From assembly GCA_036768485.1 (NCBI GenBank), contig JAVLUZ010000154.1, positions 35,697,769 through 35,761,768 of the forward strand: a stretch of 64,000 bases of DNA, in the 5' to 3' direction. The notes beneath the pieces are model-generated. The model saw only the letters and a list, made by a program, of their open reading frames with translations. It had not been told where the DNA came from and ran no database searches. The position numbers were made by a program, and so were the translations under genes. The DNA comes from Mermis nigrescens. Its lineage: Eukaryota; Nematoda; Enoplea; Mermithida; Mermithidae. Below are positions 45,001-53,550 of the stretch, piece by piece. Positions within the stretch are counted from its first letter, which is position 1; each line of letters starts with the position of its first letter.

Positions 45001-47693
45001 GTTTTAATGTTACGCCGAGATTTTACACTTTCATTATAAACTAGGTATTGAGTGCAAACAAAATACTCCATCCAGTTTTTTCATCATCTTTAAAAACCGT
45101 GCCTCCTAGATGCGTCCCGCCCGTTACAGCTGTGAGGGGGTAACGCATGTTGGGGGTACCCAAGTATATTATAGGTACGCGCTGACGCGCCACCTATGAT
45201 AATCGTGTATGAGGCGGCACTTATGTACATGCTCATCGAACTCATGCGCTTCTATTTTATTCGCTTTCGCTGTTCGGATGCTGCTATTTTAAGCTTTTTA
45301 GCGCTTTAAACCGTCGAGATGACGTTTCATCTCCGAATTGAATCGCGTAATTTTTTGGGTAATTTAGGACTGTTTCGGCTTGCGCAAGTGACCGAACACT
45401 TGCCAATGGCGGGCCTTCAAACCTGTCCAGTTTTTGGGCATCTCAATTACAATTGTTACGTAAAATTGCGTCAAAATAAAATTTGATATCGACTTGCTCT
45501 GAAGCATTCTGTAGTTTTTCAACATTTTTAAATAAAAATAGACCAATAGTCTGCTTTATTTTTTTTATATGTACGTCTCCGAAATTTAGATATAATGTAA
45601 CATTGTTTTCTCATCTGAGTAAATTTTGACATGATTACTCAACATTGAAATTTTTTAAATTAAAACTAGAAATTATCAGTCTTATTTTTTCTGTCTTGGA
45701 ACCTAGCAAAAATTTGCCAGTTTTTGCAAGTATCGATAGACGATCACAATGAGTTAGCTCCGAAAATTTGTTTGAAGATATTTGAAAGATGTGCCTGCTC
45801 TGTCTGCCCAAAATAAACTCATCTTTGGCGTACTAAAAGGTGGCTCAACCGAATCGATGTTAAAAAATGGAGGGCACAAGTTGTACAAGGACTTTTACCG
45901 CGAATTACTGCGTAATGAAGCTGCTGGTAATTGATATTATTCATATTGTTATCTTATAATTGTCCACACATATCAAATTACACTAAGAGAATATTGACGC
46001 ATTTTTATTTGAATTTAGCAAATACTGAGCTCACTGCACGGAAAGAGGCCTTAAATAAATATTCGATAAATTTTGCATTTTATTTATTAAGCTTTTTGTG
46101 CGAATGCAATTCTACGATCATATAGATGGACTAGCCAAATTATGACAAGTAGGTACATACACACAAAACATTATGAGATAGGTATGTTTGTGCAACATGC
46201 AAATTGACGAAGAAGAGCCCAAGTATGTAATTCATCGTCTATGCTTCTAATGACGTAAGTTTGCAGTTTGTATGTACTGCATTAGAACTTTTACGACTTT
46301 AAAAGGAATAAAAGAAGGGCTTTTAGGATTATTGATAAAAGTAGATAGAAAAAGTTTTGTCAAATTAAGTACGTTAGGGACTATAGTCCGTTTCATTTAA
46401 CTTTGAGCTTTTTGAAAAAATTTAAAGTGCCTACAAAAGTGTTTTGAACTAACAGTATAGTTGTGATATCCTATAGTATATCGAATTATGGTGAGAGTTA
46501 TTGCCAAAGCACATTACTGCATCAAAATAGTAAACCACTTTTGTAGCCTTCTGATTTATGCGGATTAAAATCAAAAGAAAGCCGCAAAGCTATAGTCTCT
46601 TTTACATAAGTTCGTGTAAAAATTCTAAGAATTTCCAACGACAGTAAGCCGATGGTTACGGTAATAATATATCAGATCAATGCTATAATCTCAATATGTC
46701 AGCTTATTGTCGGATATATTTTTAAAATTTCTGACCGAAGTCGTGTGAAACAGACTTATAACTGAAACAGACTATATATCAGAAAAAATGAAGTTTAGTT
46801 TTTTATGTAAACTCATTGACGGCCTCGCCTCTCATCAACGATTTTTTAAAATATCATATCCCGTTTAACTTCACATAGATAATTTTGGGTCACATTTACA
46901 TATTGCCATTTATGTCAGCTAGACTATCTGATAAAGTTCAAGTCGCGTATTTAAGTTCAAAGAAGATAAATTCAGAAAATTTTACCTGAAAAACAACACG
47001 ATGAGACAAATCTCATGTTTTAAGCCTTAAGGCAGCTTTTACGATATGTTTTAGCATTTTGAGCAGTTTTCGCTTATTTCAGCAGGTCGAAATATTTTGC
47101 TTTCATTCTGGCTGATCTTCAGATCAGCCCAGTTATCGAGTGTACTCACGAATAGGCATTTGGGATTCGGGCCCCCTGAGAATCTAAAAGACCTCCGAAT
47201 CGATCGACCCCTGGAATTTAATTTTCGGCGAATTAGCCTCATCATATCCCAATTTGATTGCTGCCCATGTAAGAGTGTACATGCCTACATTTTGCACCAA
47301 CAACCCGAGGCTGACTCGGTTCAGCTTCCTTCAAGCCATTTGCTATTTGAATATTTGATCTTTGTATGACCTTTTTAAGGTCATAAAGTGCTGCTCGATA
47401 ATTACACGGTTGGAGTGCAACGTGTAAAAAGTGAAAGCAATTTTTTCCTGATTGGGGACGAGATCGTGCTTGAATATGCGGCTGACAGACCTCCTTGTCA
47501 AACGATGATTGTGGGAAAACCGCTGAATACGGCTTTTTATGGTTTAGCAATGCCGAAATTTGTTCCTCGCCGTTTCCTCGATGCGGTGAACCAGAAATTA
47601 ATGCATAAGCAAAGAACTGGCAAATTCAGGCGTTTAAAAGACAAATGGTGGGAACATCACTGCGAAAAACCAAAATTGTGTTTATGCGAATGA
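39086..47693 (+). CDS. Secreted ionotropic-glutamate-receptor ligand-binding domain (S1-S2 only, no pore)
   Basis: Exons 39086-39353, 39757-39934, 45778-45926, 47380-47693 join by GT-AG introns with matching phases (1, 2, 1) into 302 residues. Residues 1-20 form a hydrophobic signal peptide. S1 (about 35-139) has PPFAF, DGFAADLLAMLLENENMTYE, GQWRRLIDEL and ADMIVAPLTITANR. S2 (about 150-293) has NKLIFGVLKGGSTES, GVQRVKSESNFFLIGDE, VLEYAADRPPC, YGLAMPK and LKDKWWEHHC. Ligand-contact positions known from iGluRs are present: Arg117, Ser172-Thr173 and Asp225 (aligned to the GluN1 aspartate). Cys238 and Cys293 match the conserved disulfide. S1 passes to S2 through about ten residues (LKIGDKMPFR), where M1-pore-M3 should be. 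The protein stops nine residues after Cys293, so M4 is absent too, and there is no amino-terminal domain. The 5.8 kb second intron is mostly transposons. Family certain; secretion and ligand binding inferred. Confidence 0.85.
40148..43014. mobile_element. T-family TIR element, copy 3, with nested hAT
   Basis: Left end GCAAAGAAAAATGCTCCGAT, right end ATCGGAGCTTTTTCGTTGC, each followed by the roughly 190-bp family TIR. It is interrupted within its left TIR by the element at 40370-41526; the TIR resumes at 41527 (AAAATCGAAGTATATTCAGC). Internal sequence 41540-41790 matches both inner flanks of copy 1. It lies in the intron between the S1 and S2 halves of the receptor-domain gene. Confidence 0.8.
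40370..41526. mobile_element. Long-palindrome hAT-type element, 1157 bp
   Basis: Ends GGCTGAATTTGATCCTGGGG and CCCCAGGATCGGAATCAGCC are flanked by an exact 8-bp duplication AAAATCGA (40362-40369 and 41527-41534). Inverted similarity extends about 450 bp into each side, leaving a spacer of about 260 bp. Open frames at 40378-41119 fall in the palindrome and spacer and resemble no transposase. Confidence 0.88.
43028..43200. mobile_element. MITE, TATAGTCTGTTTCA family
   Basis: Ends TATAGTCTGTTTCAATTAAG and TATGGAACAGACTATA with the full core. It abuts the right end of T copy 3 (gap of 13 bp). Confidence 0.85.
43270..45202 (-). repeat. V-family modular repeat, copy 3, full length
   Basis: On the plus strand it runs from about CAGTAAACACGTACGGTAAC to CCACCTATGATAA at 45202. 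In between are about twelve degenerate modules with GATTCGTAATCC, GTGTAAAG and CTTTACACC. The end includes GGGTACCCAAGTATATTATA and a GCGCTGACGCGC hairpin. At 1.9 kb it is the cleanest copy because no element interrupts it. It lies in the receptor-domain intron. Confidence 0.7.
45203..45777 (+). other. Non-repeat remainder of the intron before the S2 exons
   Basis: I looked here for the missing pore and M3 (SYTANL-type) codons on the plus strand in all frames and found none. It ends with the acceptor TTGTTTGAAG at 45768-45777. Confidence 0.5.
46591..46760. mobile_element. MITE, TATAGTCTGTTTCA family
   Basis: Ends TATAGTCTCTTTTACATAAG and TGTGAAACAGACTTATA, followed by a short extra end fragment (TGAAACAGACTATATA). 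It lies in the last intron of the receptor-domain gene. Confidence 0.8.
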
Positions 47694-47743
47694 ATGCTTT
47701 TGAAAATTTTGTATGTCATCAAAGAACATATGTGCCTACATTT

Positions 47744-47749
47744 AATAAA
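47744..47749 (+). promoter_or_regulatory. Likely polyadenylation signal of the receptor-domain gene
   Basis: AATAAA lies 51 bp after the TGA stop and is followed by a T/GT-rich tract (AATTTTTTGTAATC). This placement supports a real transcript end for the S1-S2 gene rather than truncation by an insertion. Confidence 0.6.
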
Positions 47750-47963
47750 TAATTTTTTGTAATCTTAAAAATCAATAATAATAATAAGCAATTTACCGTA
47801 TTATTCTAATAAGCAGCGCTCTCAACAGCACTCTCATATAGAGGCACTGCACGCTCAATCTAAAGGCGAGTTAATTACCGTGAAATAATTATCAAATCAA
47901 TTGATATCAATCATAAAGATTCAATGAGAATGTGCGAATCTGAAGTTTTTGGGAACTTTAAGT

Positions 47964-48122
47964 TATAGTCTGTTTCACACAAGTTTGGACGTAAATTTTA
48001 AAATCTATGTCCGACAATAAGCTGACATAGCAGTGATTTGATATATAATTATCGTAATCCGTCAGCTTACTTTCGAAAAAATTCTTAAAATTTAAGCCTA
48101 AACTTATGTGAAATAGAATATA
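47964..48122. mobile_element. MITE, TATAGTCTGTTTCA family
   Basis: Ends TATAGTCTGTTTCACACAAG and TATGTGAAATAGAATATA with the conserved core. About 159 bp. Confidence 0.8.
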
Positions 48123-50455
48123 GATGATGAATTCTGCTAAATTGAATGATGATATCATTATCTGTTTTCGTTAAAATTCAAGCGTTTTGTGGTTTTTAAT
48201 AAAATTTGTACATAATTTCTGTAACGAGAAAAATAATTAACAGCGCCCTCTAAAAGACGGCGCCCTTCAATAAACGACGCACCAAAAAAGCTTTGAAAAA
48301 ATAAACTGCGCAGTTTATTAGAACGAATACGGTTGTAACTTATATAAATAATTTTTTAGGAATTAATAATTTCGTTATTTTAGAAACATCTAATGTGTTG
48401 CATTATTGCAATTCATTATCTGTGAATTATTTTCTATAAACAAATTTGAAAGCAGGATAACAATTGTCTCAGATTACAAAATAATAAGGGGAACTGCCTA
48501 TTCTTCAATAATCAAAAGAAACGTCACTTACTGCATTATTTAAAAAAGTCATATTAAAAGACGCGAAACAATCAGTCACGAAATTGGGTAATCATCTTTG
48601 TCCACATGAAGTTGTTCATCATAATGCAGATAACATATCAGTATTTGGTCAAAAGGCAAGCAATATCGGATTCGAGCACCGAGCTGACCGTAAAATGTCT
48701 GCGATTAATTAAGGACGCAAAAACGCCTCGCTAAAATAGAAAAATTCATTAGATTACTAAATTATTATTTTAATTATTATAAATACAATTATCACAATAA
48801 TTATTATTATGCGTCAAAGAAAGTAGACGTACATTACAAAATCTGTTACGTTAATGCCTTAAAAGATATTTTTAACTGTTAGTTTGGAATAAGATTCCTC
48901 AAAATCAATAAGATTGTTCTGAATATTTTTGCCGGTCTAAGATAAAAATCATTGATAATACAGTTGGCCTATAAAAAAGGGTACAAAATGTTTTGTTTAT
49001 AACTCTAGTTGTATCATGCATTTCGTAAAAATTTAAACGTTCTCAGAAACAACAAATGTAGCGCAACAAAGTTGTAAAGTTGGATTGAGTTTTGTTTCCT
49101 ATTGCCTATTTGGTTTACACTTTTGTAGGCACAAGTCTTTTGGGAAGTTACAGCTAAAAAAATTGCTATATAGCTAGTTGTTTTAATTATGAAATATCTT
49201 CTTTGACATCAATAGTCCTTGCCTTTATTCTACTGCTTAATGACCTTAGATTAAGATTTATCTATTTGATTGTTCGGTTTAGTTCAGTTTCGTGGGTTTT
49301 TCTTCACGTTATCCTTTAAGTGCTTTTGCATTCTACAAAACAAGTTGGGTTTACAGAAGCTCATAGCAATGAGCTATTTCTTAGAATTTTAAGTCAAGGT
49401 TTTATCTATCAAATGATGCAAATTGCATTACTCAAAGTCAAACAAAACAAGTTGTAAAGAAGAGTTATACTCTTTTTTCCGCTATTTTACAATTTTTTAT
49501 GGTTGAATCTCACCAAAAAAGTGATGTTTAAAAAGAGTAAACTAAAATCGTAATATAAAAAGTAACTCACTAAAACTTTGCAATTTTGTTGCCCTGTATT
49601 TGTTCTATTAAAGAACATTTAATACTTTGCGCTACATTTAATACAGCTATAGTAATGATGAAAACATTTTTCATCCTTTTTTGAGGGCCACCCTGTGTAA
49701 TAATTGCACAACATCAATATTAATTCGAAGGAAAACTCTATCGTACATTTAATCCCACTTCTTCATACACTTCTAAAAAGCTGAAAACAACCGTATGAAA
49801 GGCAGGAAGACTCGAACATTCGATAAGTACCTACATTTAACAAAATTGCCACGAAGTAAAGTCAATGCACGAGTAAGTGAGTACATGAGGTGACTAAAAC
49901 AGGACAAAATTCAAAAACTTTTCATCAGATTTAAAAAATTATGGAGGAAACTATTATCTCGGAAGAATGAATCATAATTCGCACAAAACTATAGAGTTTC
50001 ATGACTAAAAGACTGTACACTAACATTAGAAAAGGTTTATAAGTTAGTCGGAAGACCAACTACTTTTGCTATTATTTACAACGCCTCAACTAAATACACT
50101 CAGGTCAAGACATGCACGTGAGGATTTTCGGGGTATAGATTAGACCCCTGAAGGACTAGACGGTAATCTTTTGAAGACAATATGTCAGAATGAGACCAGA
50201 AATAATTAAAAAATGGGACCTATTTCGCAAAACTGCTGCTATTCTCAAAGCTTTTTAATATTTCTACGAATTAGGTAATCATAGCTCAAGAAAGCTCCCT
50301 GAGCTGCGAACTTTAGACCGGCCAACTGCGAACTTTAGGCCGGCTAATGTACACATAATGACACGTCTTTTACATTTTTGGTCCCGGATTATTCTGTTGA
50401 ATTAAGGCTTAGAATGTACGGTACGAGTATAAATGTATTTATGTAAATACAGTAG
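48123..50455. other. Gene-free AT-rich region
   Basis: No supported exons, RNA genes or element ends were recognised on either strand over 2.3 kb. Confidence 0.4.
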
Positions 50456-51591
50456 TGAATAGAAGTTTAGAGCCAACCTGCTTAAAGAAAGCAGGAAGAA
50501 TGTACGATCTCGTACAATCGCTTTCTGAAAAGCTTGCAATAGTCTTTGAGAAAAGTAGCAACTCAACCTATGACAGTTTTTATATTAGTTTCGGTCGCTA
50601 AATCTGAATTTAGTGGCAACCCTTTTTTAGACTCGGTGAAATACCTTTTAAGATATCAGGGATCAAAAAGTCTCAAGGTTATTAATATTACTCGTAACCA
50701 TTAATAAACATTCTTAATCGAGTATTACTCGAAACTTGTGCGAATACTTCATAATGCCAAAATCTAGTAGAAAGAAAACAATTTTGAGTGCAGCCTAAAC
50801 TAATTTTGTATTGAGCAAAAAGCATTGTATGCACATATGTGTGTGACTATCTGGGGGTTTGCTTAGATTCCTTCGCGGCAATAAGTGGATCCCCAAGATT
50901 AATAGACCCCAGAATTAAATTTTGGGGATTTAGCTCCATCGGACCCCCATAACTTGGCTGGTGCCCATCTATGACAGTGTGTACTCTAATAAAGATGAGG
51001 TTCTGCTAAGACGTTTCCAGGAATTAGTAGGGGTGTTTAAGGGTCACCTAACGAGTTAGAAATTGACCGAGTTTGATGAATGTACGGTGGTGGGCAAAGT
51101 TTAGAAGCCATCCTGCTCAAAGAAGGCAGGAAGCTACATAAAATTGTTTTGAAAAGCTTGTAATGGTATTTGAGAAAAGTAGCAAGTCAGTTTACGAAAA
51201 GCTTTTAGATCCATTCCTGTTGTCGGATTTGAAGCTGCAAGACTGTTAAGGTTCATTGAAATATGTTTTTTAAAACTATCAGCGGTCAGAAAAATCCTAC
51301 GGTCAATCGTTTATTACGAAAAATCGTGCCAATAGTTCTTGATGTCAAAATCTATTAAAAGAATATTTATGATGTCAAAACCTAGATAAAAAATATTTCC
51401 GATCGCAGCCAAAATTAATGTTGCATTTAGCAAGAAGCATAGTATGTTACAGGGGCGTAGCTATGGTTGATAGGGGAACTAACTCCCTCCCAAAAAATTA
51501 TGGAGTTTGAGTTCTTCAAACAAGGGTCCTTTGAGAGAAAAAATTGGATATTCTCAAAGCGCATCTGTCAGACCGTTAGAGTAGATTTTAG

Positions 51592-53258
51592 CAGGCGCGG
51601 ATCCAAGGGGCGAGGGGAGGCGGCCGCCCCCTTCTTTAAAATATTTTTAAGCAGCAGATATACGTTGGAATGCGTCCAAAATTGAGCTAAAAACGCGAAA
51701 ACGTCAAAAATTTTCGGTGCTTAGCGCCGATTCGTCATTATTTTTCGTTATAGGGTTCAAGCATTGAGTTTGAAGCAGCCAAAATATTCCAGCGCTTCAA
51801 ATCAATTTAGTGATTAAATGTACTAAACTATTTATCGGTTGAAACGATGGTTTGACATCATGTCAAAGGTGTGTGCCGGTTATCAGAAATTTTTCGTCTC
51901 GATCCGTTTTTCAGTCCAGAACGCATTTCAAAGCCAGACTTTAAAAATTTAAAAAGATTTGTGAAGGAGCTGCTTAACTGCTTTTAGGCTGAGTCTAGAA
52001 CCATAATTCGGCCGTTTTGTGAAAGCTTTAACGTAACATTTCAACATTTCATTTCACTAAATTCTTCTGGGCTCCACCTTGAGTACCGCGGAAGCGTTTG
52101 AGTGTGTCCCCCAAATCCTTCAGCTGTATCAGCGAGGGTGTTTCTTGCCATTTTTTTGGGTTCAAGGCATAGTCGGGTAGGCAGGACCGCCCATCCTTGA
52201 AATGAAAAAGAAATTTTGTTTTTCGCAAGCGTCTCCCAAAGGGAAAGAAGGAAAATTGGCGAAGCGCGTCTAAAGCACCGCCAAAATAGGTTTTTAACGT
52301 GTTTTTGAGTTATGTAAAGTCAAAATTTTCCGGCTCTTCGCGCCGGATTTATTGTTCATGTATGGTTTTGTCCTCTGAACAGTTAAAAATAATTTAAATC
52401 TGAGTTAGACATAGGAAGCATGTTATTTTTTCCGGCGCTGTGCGCCGGACTCTTTGTTCAGTTATAGATTTTGCCTTCTAACTCACTCAAAACAGCTCAA
52501 ATTTGAGTTATGACATAGATAACATAAGAAATTTTTCCGGCGCTTCGCGCTGGATATTATTTATTTATGTTTCTTGTCTTCTAGACCGCTCAAAAAAGCT
52601 CAAATTTGAGCTTGACTTGCAGAATATGTCAATTTTTTCCGACGCTTCGCGCCGGAGTTATTGTTTATGTATATTTTTGTCGTCTAAAGTGCTAACAAAC
52701 ACTCGAATCTGAATTAGACATAGAAAGCATGTCAATTTTTTCCCGGCGCTGTGCGCCGGATTGTTTGTCCAGCTATAGTTCTTGCGTTATAGCTCACTCA
52801 AAGCAGCTCAAATTTAAGTTATGACATAAAGGACAGGAAATTTTGTTTATTGTCTTCTAATCCGCTCAAAACCGCTCAAATTTGAGCTTGACTTGCAGAA
52901 TATGTCGATTTTTTCGGCGCTTCGCGCCAAATTATTTATTATCTGTACATATAATCTTTCTTTGTAAAGCACAATGATTTAATACAAAGGCAAGAGATAG
53001 AAATTACTCGTGAATTGTATTATGAGAAATCGGTTGTGAAGATAGCTTTAAATGATAAACTTTCTGCTAATCGATATTGAGTACCTAGGGGAAAATTTTT
53101 TGAAATTTTATTTTGACATTTGATCTTCGCCATCGTTTAGAGCTCGCTGAGATACGCTTAAAATTTGAATTTATTTCCGCTTATCTCTGAATGGTTCTCG
53201 AGAAATCTGACTCCAAGGTTTTGGACCGCCCCCCAATTTTTTCCTGGATCCGCTAGTG
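51592..53258. mobile_element. Inner hAT-type element, 1667 bp, carrying a hairpin array
   Basis: Ends CAGGCGCGGATCCAAGG and CCTGGATCCGCTAGTG are flanked by an exact 8-bp duplication GATTTTAG (51584-51591 and 53259-53266). The termini resemble those of the MITE at 25680. The interior is a tandem array at 52318-52930 and lacks a transposase. Confidence 0.88.
52318..52930. repeat. Tandem array, about 103-bp monomer with a GC hairpin each
   Basis: CCGGCGCTTCGCGCCGG-type hairpins occur near 52333, 52433, 52537, 52640, 52744 and 52916. Spacing is about 103 bp, except that the sixth monomer has lost its hairpin. Two monomer kinds alternate (TTCG loop and TGTG loop), separated by CTCAAATTTGAG-type palindromes. 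Confidence 0.85.
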
Positions 53259-53550
53259 GATTTTAGCATGCTCTTTCAGCTAAGCTCAGAACAATACATT
53301 TGTTCAATATAATTGAAATCACTATGGACTTTTTGAAACTTTTTCTTCTTCAATTTCTAAATCTCGCTGAGAAAAGCTCAAAAATGCGATTATTTTCGCC
53401 CATTTACGAGTGGTTGTCGAGATATCAAAGTTCGAAAATTTCAGCCCCCCCCTTAAATCCATAAGACCAGCTATGCTACTGCGTATGTACCTTAATAAAG
53501 ATGAGGTTTCGCTGAAGACGTTTCCAGGAATTAGTAGCTGAGTTCAAGGG

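Larger units (their letters stand above)
51450..53481. mobile_element. Outer hAT-like element, 2.0 kb
   Basis: Ends CAGGGGCGTAGCTATGG and CCAGCTATGCTACTG. The flanks GTATGTTA and CGTATGTA are only imperfectly alike, so the duplication is degraded. It lies inside duplication copy B and carries the second element at 51592-53258. No transposase frame. Confidence 0.65.

Noticed and set aside
46019..46097. Possible extra exon between the two S2 exons of the receptor-domain gene
   Set aside because: It has a good acceptor, but no donor in a compatible phase. Skipping it gives a perfect phase 1 to phase 1 join and the normal S2 length.
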